Both the position numbers and the translations under genes were made by a program. This document shows positions 37,981 to 45,335 of a stretch of DNA of 45,335 bases, one piece after another; positions within the stretch are counted from its first letter, which is position 1; every line of letters starts with the position of its first letter. This stretch comes from Candidatus Izemoplasmatales bacterium (GTDB taxonomy: Bacteria; Bacillota_I; Bacilli_A; Izemoplasmatales; Hujiaoplasmataceae), in assembly GCA_041649275.1 (NCBI GenBank), contig JBAZNL010000013.1, positions 1 through 45,335 on the forward strand, given 5' to 3'. Below the pieces are notes generated by a model. It saw only the letters and a program-made list of their open reading frames with translations. It was not told the DNA's origin and made no database searches.

Positions 37981-38647
37981 CGGACCGCTTCAGCCTCCTT
38001 TCGAGGAGCCCCATCAGCTTCGCGGTGGGGAACGTGAGCAGAAAATAGAGGATCGCGGCGACGATGTACGATTCCTTGACCGCATAGGTCGAGGTCCGGA
38101 CGATCGTCGCGGCGTACATCAGTTCGGCGATGCCGAGGTACATGAAGATCGACGTCTCCTTGATCAGGGTGACGAACTCGTTTCCGAGCGCCGGGACGAT
38201 GTTCTTCACCGCCTGCGGCAGGATGATCTTCCGCATCGCCAGCCCCCGCGTCATCCCGAGGCTCGCGGCCGCTTCCGACTGGCCGCGGTCGACGGAGAGG
38301 ATCCCGCCGCGGATGACTTCGGCGACGTAGGCGCTCGAGTTGACGAAGAGCGCGATCATGCCGGGGATGAAACTCGACATGTCGATGCCGAAGACGAGTG
38401 TCACCGGCATCCGGAAGAACGAGTAGATGATGAGCACCTGGACCAACAGCGGCGTCCCCCGGATCACCTCGACGTAGCTCGTCCCGAGGAAACGGAGGAC
38501 GCGGTTCTTCGACAGACGCAGAAAGGCCGGGACCAGCGCGAGGACGGTCCCGAGCCCGACGGCGATGACGGCGAGCACCAGCGTCAGGAAGAGTCCTCCG
38601 AGGAGGATCCCGACGTAGCGCCCGTTCAGGAGAAACGAGAAATCCAT
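37970..38647 (-). CDS. Amino-acid ABC transporter, permease protein
   Basis: A 225-residue HisMQ-family permease with about five membrane helices (LLGGLFLTLVLAVIAVGLG; SFIPGMIALFVNSSAYVAEV; YIVAAILYFLLTF). The EAA loop is GQSEAAASLGMTRGLAMRKI, followed by LPQAVKNIVPALGN. There is only one permease gene, so the channel would be a homodimer. The ATG at 38647 overlaps nothing but lies 1 nt after the binding-protein stop, with GGAG just upstream. Confidence 0.95.
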   Translation of the reverse strand: MDFSFLLNGRYVGILLGGLFLTLVLAVIAVGLGTVLALVPAFLRLSKNRVLRFLGTSYVEVIRGTPLLVQVLIIYSFFRMPVTLVFGIDMSSFIPGMIALFVNSSAYVAEVIRGGILSVDRGQSEAAASLGMTRGLAMRKIILPQAVKNIVPALGNEFVTLIKETSIFMYLGIAELMYAATIVRTSTYAVKESYIVAAILYFLLTFPTAKLMGLLERRLKRSDAR

Positions 38648-38648
38648 G

Positions 38649-39467
38649 CTACTCCGCGGTCGATTCGTTCAGGGCGATCGCGTCGGCGACGATCGTGCTG
38701 ATCGTGCCGTCGGAGAGCAAATCCGCGATCACGGCGTTGATCGCCGCGAGCAGTTCGGCGTCGCCCTTCTGGACGGCGACGGCGGATCCGCCGTCGGGAT
38801 CGCCGATCGCGATCGAGGAGATCGCGAGTTCCGGGTTGTTGGCGACGTAGCCGTCGGCGACCGCCTTCTCCATGATCACGGCGTCGAGCTGGCCGTCGAT
38901 CAGACGGATGACGAGGTCGGGGACCTGCTGGATGAACTGGCGCTGGGCGAGCGGGAAAGTCGCATCGGCGAGTTCCTGCTGGATCGCCCCGAGCTGGGCG
39001 CCGACCTTGACGGTCGCGACGTTCACCGCCTCGACCGAGGCATAGGCGGCGAGGTCGGCGTTGCGGACGAGGACGACCTGGATCGACTCGTAGTAGACCG
39101 GGGAGAAGTCGACGCGGAGCGCGCGTTCCTCGGTGGGGGTCATGCCGGCCATGACGAAGTCGACCTTGCCCGCCTCGAGGTCCTCGAGGAGGAAGTCGAA
39201 GCCCTTGTTCACGACCTTGAGGTTCTTCCCGAGGGCGGCGGCGATGTGTTTGGCGATCTCGATGTCGAGACCGACGATCGTCGTCTTGCCGTCGACCTCG
39301 AGGGGCCATTCGTAGGGCGGGTAGTCGGCGGAGGTGCCCATCACGACATATTCGTCGTAGGCTTCGTCGATGACGTAGGTGTAGACGTTGGATGCGGTGT
39401 CGGCGCAGGCGGCGAGCGCCGCGACCGCCAGGGTTGCGAGGATGATGCCGAGTGTCTTCTTGAACAT
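38649..39467 (-). CDS. Amino-acid ABC transporter, substrate-binding lipoprotein
   Basis: A 272-residue family 3 solute-binding protein. Signal peptide with lipobox ALAAC (Cys21) for membrane anchoring; mature part starts with VMGTSADYPPYEW, then VGLDIEIAKHIAAALG, the hinge region VDFVMAGMTPTEERALRVDF, VGAQLGAIQQ and a C-terminal binding lobe. The family covers Arg, His, Gln, Cys and others; the motifs do not settle which. The ATG at 39467 has GGAAGGAA upstream. It is the first gene after the T-box leader. Confidence 0.94.
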   Translation of the reverse strand: MFKKTLGIILATLAVAALAACADTASNVYTYVIDEAYDEYVVMGTSADYPPYEWPLEVDGKTTIVGLDIEIAKHIAAALGKNLKVVNKGFDFLLEDLEAGKVDFVMAGMTPTEERALRVDFSPVYYESIQVVLVRNADLAAYASVEAVNVATVKVGAQLGAIQQELADATFPLAQRQFIQQVPDLVIRLIDGQLDAVIMEKAVADGYVANNPELAISSIAIGDPDGGSAVAVQKGDAELLAAINAVIADLLSDGTISTIVADAIALNESTAE

Positions 39468-39514
39468 GGTTGTTCCTTCCTTTCAGGGTAGGTTCTATCG
39501 TTACGGACGTCCGC

Positions 39515-39554
39515 GAAAACAAAAGTCCTTGGCGAACGGACGTTCGCCAAGGAC
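39515..39554 (-). terminator. T-box terminator 2 (proximal to the transporter genes)
   Basis: A 14-bp perfect stem GTCCTTGGCGAACG/CGTTCGCCAAGGAC with a 2-nt centre, followed by TTTTGTTTTC on the minus strand. It competes with the second antiterminator. Confidence 0.88.
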
Positions 39555-39655
39555 GGTTTCCCGCGGTGCCACCTTGATTCCGGGCGTAAAAACGTCCGGC
39601 GCTCGATGCGGATAACGCCCGCCTGCGTCTGAAACGGATCTGGTTCGGATGCGAG

Positions 39656-39688
39656 AAAATAAAAAGTCCCCAGCAAAAAGCCAAGGAC
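39656..39688 (-). terminator. T-box terminator 1
   Basis: A 9-bp stem GTCCTTGGC/GCTGGGGAC with three G-U pairs and a TTTTT loop, followed by TTTTTATTTT on the minus strand. It begins with the same GTCCTTGGC as terminator 2 but is clearly the weaker of the two. Confidence 0.82.
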
Positions 39689-39882
39689 GATTTCTCGCGG
39701 TGCCACCTTGATTCCGGATTTCTCCGGCTCTCGAGCCGATAACGCCGGCATGCGTCCGAACCGGAAATCCGGTCCAAAAGCTCCAGGGCACGTTCAAGCC
39801 GTTCCGTTATCGGGCTTCCATCGTCCCCGACTCGCTAGGAATGAAACACGGCCTTACTACTCCCGTTCAACGCTTTGACACC

Positions 39883-39910
39883 ATTATACCAAGTTTCACG
39901 GAGCGCGCAA
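39883..39910 (-). promoter_or_regulatory. Promoter of the T-box-controlled transporter operon
   Basis: Minus-strand -10 TATAAT (39888-39883), preceded by TGG (extended -10), with TTGCGC as -35 (39910-39905), 16-nt spacer. It starts about 20 nt past the tatD stop. Confidence 0.72.
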
Positions 39911-39932
39911 GGAGAATCTTGATGAAAACGTT

Positions 39933-40709
39933 TTAGTCCGCGAGGGGCAGGCCGAAGAGACGCGAGGCGTTCGCGAAGGTCGCCTTCTCGACCACGGACG
40001 GATCGACACCGCGGATCGAGGCGATCATGGCGGCGACGTAGGGGACGTACTTCGATTCGTTCCGCGTTCCGCGGAAGGGGTCGGGCGCGAGATAGGGCGC
40101 GTCCGTCTCGATCAGAAGCCGGTCGAGCGGAACCACCGCGGCGACCTCCTTCGCGATCCGCGCGTTCTTGAAGGTGACCGGACCGGCGAGCGAAATCGAC
40201 ATGTTGAGGCGGAGGAAATCGGTCGTCGACGCCGCCGATCCGCCGTAGCAGTGCATGACCCCAGCCATCTCGGCGGGTTTGACGTTCGCGAGTACCGCCA
40301 GGGTCTCGGCGGTCGCCTCGCGCATGTGGACGGCGATCGGCTTGTGGTGCCGCGCCGCCATCCCGATCTGACGGACGAAGACTTCGGTCTGGATCTCAAC
40401 CTTGGTCCTGTCCCAGTAACGGTCGAATCCGATCTCGCCGACGGCGACGACCTTCGGGTGGTCGAGGAGGCCTTCGATCGCGGTGAAATCGGCCTCGCCG
40501 ACGAAATGGGCGTTTTCCGGATGGAGGCCGACCGCGGCGTAGACGCCCTCGAAGCGCTCGGCGAGTTCGACCGCGCGCCGGCTCGAGGCGGCGTCGTAGC
40601 CGACGCAGACCATGCGTACGACGCCCGCCGCACGGGCGGAAGAGACGACGTTCTCGATGTCGGTGTAGAGCAGGTCGTCGTTCAGATGCACGTGCGAATC
40701 GAAGTACAT
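39933..40709 (-). CDS. tatD: TatD-family metal-dependent DNase
   Basis: A 258-residue TIM-barrel hydrolase of the TatD (YcfH/YabD) family: 3'-5' exonuclease/deoxyribonuclease activity is known for several members. Metal ligands are seen in FDSHVHLND, VGEIGFDRYWD (Glu), VHMRE (His), HCYGGS (His) and ETDAPYLAP (Asp). The ATG at 40709, with AAGGAGG 7 nt upstream, is the start; the frame continues to 40733, but that codon lies inside the promoter -10. Confidence 0.93.
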   Translation of the reverse strand: MYFDSHVHLNDDLLYTDIENVVSSARAAGVVRMVCVGYDAASSRRAVELAERFEGVYAAVGLHPENAHFVGEADFTAIEGLLDHPKVVAVGEIGFDRYWDRTKVEIQTEVFVRQIGMAARHHKPIAVHMREATAETLAVLANVKPAEMAGVMHCYGGSAASTTDFLRLNMSISLAGPVTFKNARIAKEVAAVVPLDRLLIETDAPYLAPDPFRGTRNESKYVPYVAAMIASIRGVDPSVVEKATFANASRLFGLPLAD

Positions 40710-40731
40710 GGCGCCACCTCCTTCGCCTTCC

Positions 40732-40737
40732 ATTATA
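40732..40737 (-). promoter_or_regulatory. Extended -10 promoter of tatD
   Basis: Minus-strand TATAAT preceded by TGA. Only weak -35 candidates (TTGTTT at 18 nt, TGTTTT at 17 nt) exist. The leader would be about 15 nt, just enough for the AAGGAGG. Confidence 0.6.
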
Positions 40738-40759
40738 TCACGCGCCCGCGAAGGAAAAC

Positions 40760-40783
40760 AAAAAAGGATGCTTACGCATCCTT
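40760..40783 (-). terminator. Terminator of the str operon after tuf
   Basis: An 8-bp perfect stem AAGGATGC/GCATCCTT with a GTAA tetraloop and a run of T on the minus strand. Confidence 0.88.
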
Positions 40784-40799
40784 CCGTGTATAGAATTCG

Positions 40800-41984
<1,185 letters not shown>

Positions 41985-42041
41985 TTTTGATATTCTCCTT
42001 TACAGATTTTTTATGTTTTCTTGGGGTTTTCAGTCGATATT

Positions 42042-42070
42042 ATTGTATAACAATGCAATCGATAAAGCAA
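42042..42070 (-). promoter_or_regulatory. Internal promoter of tuf
   Basis: Minus-strand -35 TTGCTT (42070-42065), 17-nt spacer, -10 TACAAT (42047-42042), in the AT-rich fusA-tuf gap. No terminator for fusA is seen, so tuf has two sources of transcript. Confidence 0.75.
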
Positions 42071-42092
42071 GTCTTAACTGCCAAGCGGCGGC

Positions 42093-44162
42093 TCAGCCGT
42101 TGCGCTTCTTGACGATTTCCTCGAAGATCGACTTCGGGCATTCCTCGTAGTGCGAGAACTGCATCACGAACGTGGCGCGGCCCTGGGAGTTCGACCGCAT
42201 CGAAGTCGCGTAGCCGAACATGTTGGCGAGCGGAACCTTCGCGGTGATCTTCTGGGCGCCGGCGCGGGCCTCCTGGCCTTCGATCCGGCCGCGGCGGCTG
42301 ACGAGATCGCCGATGACGTTGCCGAGGTATTCCTCGGGGCTGACGACGTCGACGGTCATGATCGGCTCGAGCAGGGTCGGACGGCACTTCTCCTTCGCGG
42401 CCTTGAGGGCCATCGAAGCGGCGATCTTGAACGCCATTTCGGAGGAGTCGACGTCATGGTAGGACCCGTCGAAGAGGGTCGCCTTGATGTCGAGCATCGG
42501 GTAGCCGGCGATGATGCCGGAGGCGAGCGCCTCCTGCAGACCCTTGTCGACGGCCGGGATGTACTCGCGGGGGACGACGCCGCCGACGACCTTGTCGACG
42601 AACTCGTAACCCTTGCCGGGGTTCGGTTCGAACCGGATCCAGCAGTGGCCGTACTGGCCGCGACCGCCGGACTGGCGGATGAAGCGGCCTTCGCACTCGG
42701 CTTCCTGCTTGATCGTCTCGCGGTACGAGACCTGCGGCTGGCCGACGGTCGCCTCGACCTTGAATTCGCGGCGCATGCGGTCGACGATGATCTCGAGGTG
42801 GAGTTCGCCCATGCCGGAGATGATCGTCTGGCCTGACTCCTTGTCGGTGTAGGTCTTGAAGGTAGGGTCTTCCTCGGCGAGTTTCTGGAGGGCGACGCCC
42901 ATCTTGTCCATGTCGTTCTTCGTCTTCGGTTCGATCGCGACGGAGATGACCGGTTCGGGGAAGTTCATCGATTCCAGGACGACGAAGTGCTTTTCGGAGC
43001 AGAGCGTGTCGCCGGTGATCGTGTCCTTGAGGCCGACGGCGGCGGCGATGTCGCCGCAGTAGACCTGGTCGATCTCGGTACGGTTGTTGGCGTGCATCTG
43101 CAAGAGCCGGCCGACGCGTTCCTTCTTGTTCTTGGAGGTGTTGAGGACGTAGGAGCCCTTGTCGACCATGCCCGAGTAGACGCGGAAGAAGGTGAGGCGG
43201 CCGACGAACGGGTCGGTCATGACCTTGAACGCGAGGGCGACGAAGTCGGACTGGTCGTCGTGTTCGACGACGATCTCCGAGCCGTACTTGTCGAAGCCCT
43301 TGATCTGGGCGACCTCGACGGGGGAGGGCAGATAATCGATGACGCAGTCGAGCATCGGCTTGACGCCCTTGTTCTTGAAGGACGAACCGCAGATGACGGG
43401 GAAGAAGGTGACGGTGAGAACCGCCTTGCGGATCGCCTGCTTGAGGGTGTTGACGTCGATCTCGGCGCCGTCGAGGTAGAGGTTCATCAGATCGTCGTCG
43501 AAGTCGGCGACCTTCTCGATGAGTTCCGCCCGCTTCGCCCTCGCGATCTCGACGAGGTTCGCCGGGATCGGGACGATCTTGTAGTCCTCGTCCTGGCCGC
43601 CGTCGAAGAGCTTCGCGTGCATCTCGACGAGGTCGACGTGGCCGACGAAAGTGTCTTCCGCGCCGATCGGCCACTGGATCGCGGCCGCATTCGCGCCGAG
43701 GCGCTTGAGAAGCGAGTCGACGGAATAGGCGAAGTCGGCGCCGGTCTTGTCCATCTTGTTGACGTAGACGATGCGCGGGACGCCATACTCGTTGGCCTGC
43801 CGCCAGACGGTTTCGGTCTGCGGTTCGACGCCCGAGGAGGCATCGAGGACCGTTACGGCACCATCCAGAACGCGGAGCGAACGGGATACTTCAACGGTGA
43901 AGTCGACGTGGCCGGGCGTATCGATGAGGTTGACGCGGTGGTTCTTCCAGAAAGCGGTCGTCGCGGCGGCGGTAATCGTGATTCCCCGTTCTTGTTCCTG
44001 CTCCATCCAGTCCATCGTCGCCGCGCCATCGTGGACTTCTCCGATTTTATGGATTTTTCCAGTATGGTACAACACACGTTCGCTGGTCGTCGTCTTACCG
44101 GCGTCGATGTGGGCCATGATGCCGATATTACGCGTTTTGTCTAGAGTAAATTCACGTGCCAT
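42093..44162 (-). CDS. fusA: Elongation factor G
   Basis: GTPase of ribosomal translocation and recycling. 689 residues with all five domains: GIMAHIDAGKTTTSERVLYH (P-loop), DTPGHVDFTVEVSRSLR, VNKMDKTGAD, domain IV with GGRGQYGHC, and VVPREYIPAVDKGLQEA. Normal length for EF-G1. It lies 18 nt after rpsG in rpsL-rpsG-fusA-tuf. Confidence 0.99.
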   Translation of the reverse strand: MAREFTLDKTRNIGIMAHIDAGKTTTSERVLYHTGKIHKIGEVHDGAATMDWMEQEQERGITITAAATTAFWKNHRVNLIDTPGHVDFTVEVSRSLRVLDGAVTVLDASSGVEPQTETVWRQANEYGVPRIVYVNKMDKTGADFAYSVDSLLKRLGANAAAIQWPIGAEDTFVGHVDLVEMHAKLFDGGQDEDYKIVPIPANLVEIARAKRAELIEKVADFDDDLMNLYLDGAEIDVNTLKQAIRKAVLTVTFFPVICGSSFKNKGVKPMLDCVIDYLPSPVEVAQIKGFDKYGSEIVVEHDDQSDFVALAFKVMTDPFVGRLTFFRVYSGMVDKGSYVLNTSKNKKERVGRLLQMHANNRTEIDQVYCGDIAAAVGLKDTITGDTLCSEKHFVVLESMNFPEPVISVAIEPKTKNDMDKMGVALQKLAEEDPTFKTYTDKESGQTIISGMGELHLEIIVDRMRREFKVEATVGQPQVSYRETIKQEAECEGRFIRQSGGRGQYGHCWIRFEPNPGKGYEFVDKVVGGVVPREYIPAVDKGLQEALASGIIAGYPMLDIKATLFDGSYHDVDSSEMAFKIAASMALKAAKEKCRPTLLEPIMTVDVVSPEEYLGNVIGDLVSRRGRIEGQEARAGAQKITAKVPLANMFGYATSMRSNSQGRATFVMQFSHYEECPKSIFEEIVKKRNG

Positions 44163-44180
44163 AACGTAATCCCTTCCAAT

Positions 44181-44651
44181 TTAGAATCTGTAGTGGGCGA
44201 ACGCTTTGTTCGCTTCGGCCATCTTGTGCATGTCTTCCTTCTTCTTGACGGAAGCGCCCTGGCCGTTCGATGCGTCGATGATTTCCTTTGCGAGACGCTC
44301 TTCCATGGTCTTTTCGTTGCGCGAACGCGAGTACTGGACCAGCCATCTGAGGCCGAGAGTGACGCGGCGGTCGCTCTTGACTTCGCCCGGGACCTGGTAG
44401 TTCTGTCCGCCGATGCGGCGGCTTCTGACTTCGAGGACGGGCATGATGTTGTTGAGGGCGTCGTTGAAGACTTCGACCGGTTCCTTCCCGGTCGTCTCCT
44501 TGATGCGGTTGAAGGCGTTGTAAAGGATGTTCTGGGCCAAGCCCTTCTTGCCTTCGAGCATGATGCTATTGATCAGACGGGTCACGAGCTTGGAATTGTA
44601 GATCGGGTCCGGCAGCACGTCTCTTTTGACGACTTTACCTTTGCGAGGCAT
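44181..44651 (-). CDS. rpsG: 30S ribosomal protein uS7
   Basis: A 156-residue uS7, the primary binder of the 3' major domain of 16S rRNA: MPRKGKVVKRDVLPDPIYNS, then VTRLINSIMLEGKKG, EVRSRRIGGQNYQVP and WLVQYSRSRNEKTM. The AGGAGG lies about 7 nt before the ATG. It is separated by 55 nt from rpsL; I see no strong structure in that gap (in E. coli the equivalent gap is the S7 feedback site). Confidence 0.99.
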   Translation of the reverse strand: MPRKGKVVKRDVLPDPIYNSKLVTRLINSIMLEGKKGLAQNILYNAFNRIKETTGKEPVEVFNDALNNIMPVLEVRSRRIGGQNYQVPGEVKSDRRVTLGLRWLVQYSRSRNEKTMEERLAKEIIDASNGQGASVKKKEDMHKMAEANKAFAHYRF

Positions 44652-44706
44652 ATGAAATTCCTCCTTTCGATGTATGATGGAATTTTCGTATTGGTTGTTT
44701 CAGACG

Positions 44707-45141
44707 TTACTTCTTCTTGGCCGGAGCCGCTTTTTTCGGACGTTTCGCTCCATACTTGGAACGACCCTGGTTTCTGACCGCGGGAGCCGTGGTGTCGAGC
44801 GTGCCGCGGATGATGTGGTAACGGACGCCGGGGAGGTCCTTGACGCGACCGCCGCGGATCAGGACCACGCTGTGCTCCTGCAGCTTGTGGCCGACGCCGG
44901 GGATGTAGGCGTTGACTTCGCCGCCGTTGGAGAGACGGACACGGGCGTACTTGCGCAACGCCGAGTTCGGTTTCTTCGGGGTCATCGTGGCGACACGGAC
45001 GCAGACGCCGCGCTTCTGGGGGCTGTGCAGGTCGCTGTAGCGCTTCGTCAGCGTGTTGAAGCCGACGTTGAGCTGCGGGGCCTTCGATTTGCGGACTTTG
45101 TCATGACGGCCATTCTTGATCAACTGATTGATTGTTGGCAT
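44707..45141 (-). CDS. rpsL: 30S ribosomal protein uS12
   Basis: A 144-residue uS12, part of the decoding centre: MPTINQLIKNGRHDKVRKSK, PQKRGVCVRVATMTPKKPNS, AYIPGVGHKLQEHS and a basic C-terminal tail (AAPAKKK). The streptomycin-linked lysines in TPKKPNSALRK and in the PGVGHKLQEH loop region look wild type. The ATG at 45141 has AAGGAGG 9 nt upstream; an upstream extension to 45171 is non-canonical and would include the binding site. It heads the str operon with a strong promoter at 45245-45273. Confidence 0.98.
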   Translation of the reverse strand: MPTINQLIKNGRHDKVRKSKAPQLNVGFNTLTKRYSDLHSPQKRGVCVRVATMTPKKPNSALRKYARVRLSNGGEVNAYIPGVGHKLQEHSVVLIRGGRVKDLPGVRYHIIRGTLDTTAPAVRNQGRSKYGAKRPKKAAPAKKK

Positions 45142-45238
45142 GAAACATTTCCTCCTTTCGTGCCCACACACCCAGGTGGTGCGAGGGTCTCATTTTTATA
45201 AGGCTGCTTACGCAACCTCATTTTCCTATTTTTGCAGC
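45142..45238 (-). promoter_or_regulatory. Structured leader of rpsL
   Basis: A leader of about 97 nt. It holds the hairpin AGGTTGC-GTAA-GCAGCCT (45201-45218; 7 bp with a GNRA-type loop) and a small CACC/GGTG hairpin next to the ribosome binding site. There is no T run, so these are not terminators. Translational feedback is possible but unproven. Confidence 0.35.
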
Positions 45239-45244
45239 AACAAC

Positions 45245-45273
45245 ATTATACACCACACGTCGAGGTGTGTCAA
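45245..45273 (-). promoter_or_regulatory. Consensus promoter of the str operon
   Basis: Minus-strand -35 TTGACA (45273-45268), exactly 17-nt spacer, -10 TATAAT (45250-45245): both hexamers match the vegetative consensus. The spacer contains an ACACC/GGTGT inverted repeat. Confidence 0.9.
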
Positions 45274-45292
45274 TGATTATCGTGCGGGTCTT

Positions 45293-45335
45293 TCATTCTT
45301 GTTCGGAGGGGTTCGACGGGCGGCCGGCACGCCGC
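45293..45335 (-). other. Possible 3' end of an upstream gene (window edge)
   Basis: Reading the minus strand from the window edge, one frame gives RRAGRPSNPSEQE and then TGA at 45295-45293. Another frame runs on to a TAA near 45277. In related genomes rpoC often precedes rpsL, so this may be its tail, but 14 codons are too few to decide. Confidence 0.2.

Larger units (their letters stand above)
39515..39876 (-). ncRNA. T-box leader with one Stem I and two antiterminator/terminator units
   Basis: The transcript starts near 39876. Stem I is present: the AGTAGTAA / TGAACGTG internal loop (AGUA opposite GAA, the specifier-loop fold), closed by GGCCGT/ACGGCT, and a distal TCGGG GACGATGGAAG CCCGA loop. 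After GAAC the specifier would be GUG (Val); a shifted reading gives CGU (Arg). Then comes a stem III with CGTTATC and the antiterminator core AAGGTGGCACCGCG (39709-39696) with terminator 1. A second CGTTATC stem, a second identical AAGGTGGCACCGCG (39575-39562) and terminator 2 follow, but no second Stem I. Uncharged tRNA would have to antiterminate twice to express the amino-acid transporter downstream. Confidence 0.9.

Noticed and set aside
39480..39900. Two complete tandem T-boxes
   Set aside because: The segment between terminator 1 and the second antiterminator is too short and lacks the AGTA/GAA loop and the distal GATGGAAG loop, so only the 3' half is duplicated.

Overview
The window is GC-rich (clearly above half G+C by eye) with short AT-rich promoters of the TTGACA/TATAAT type. 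It is dense, and all but one of its genes lie on the minus strand. TGA is an ordinary stop codon throughout. Gene content and order are those of a Firmicutes/Mollicutes-type chromosome: rpsL-rpsG-fusA-tuf, rpsF-ssb-rpsR, ftsY-ylxM-ffh, rpsB followed by tsf, rbgA-rnhB, a T-box leader, and near-perfect AGGAGG ribosome binding sites. The c-di-AMP phosphodiesterase gdpP is fused in frame to ribosomal protein bL9, an arrangement I associate with Acholeplasma-like Mollicutes. My best guess is an unusually GC-rich, free-living or gut relative of the Acholeplasma/Izemoplasma branch; this is inference.

Layout by coordinate (transcription mostly right to left). 1-1.9 kb: start of tsf, rpsB with an odd C-terminal extension, and dut. 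2.0-3.5 kb: a hipBA toxin-antitoxin pair with two operators. 3.5-4.7 kb: rpiB-upp. 4.7-11.3 kb: one long operon of membrane protein, ftsK-like translocase, lepB, rbgA, rnhB, HAD phosphatase and tsaC. 11.4-12.2 kb: the only plus-strand gene, a Cof-type phosphatase. 12.3-15.8 kb: ftsY-ylxM-ffh-nitroreductase-like (SRP operon). 15.8-25.1 kb: topA, prfA-prmC, gdpP/rplI-dnaB and rpsF-ssb-rpsR. 25.1-28.1 kb: ychF-pncC(cinA) and a membrane protein/acetyltransferase pair.

28.1-37.2 kb is the accessory part. It holds a two-gene lipoprotein operon followed by a LacI-type regulator. The first gene encodes a 952-residue surface glycerophosphodiesterase with a tandem half-barrel. The second encodes a 1627-residue lipoprotein of alternating Ig-like and carbohydrate-binding-like modules that carries a 500-residue internal duplication. 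Operator-like inverted repeats lie on the operon promoter. I read the locus as a regulated surface apparatus for binding a glycan and cleaving glycerophosphodiesters such as teichoic-acid or phospholipid head groups.

37.2-40.0 kb: an amino-acid ABC transporter (binding lipoprotein, permease, ATPase) behind a T-box leader with one decoding stem and two successive antiterminator/terminator units. 40.0-45.3 kb: tatD, then tuf, fusA, rpsG and rpsL. No tRNA, rRNA, CRISPR array, insertion sequence or prophage was seen. The most promising observations are the semi-duplicated T-box, the gdpP-rplI fusion with an internal ribosome binding site, the uS2 extension, the soluble FtsK with an altered Walker B, and the GDPD/Ig-CBM lipoprotein locus.
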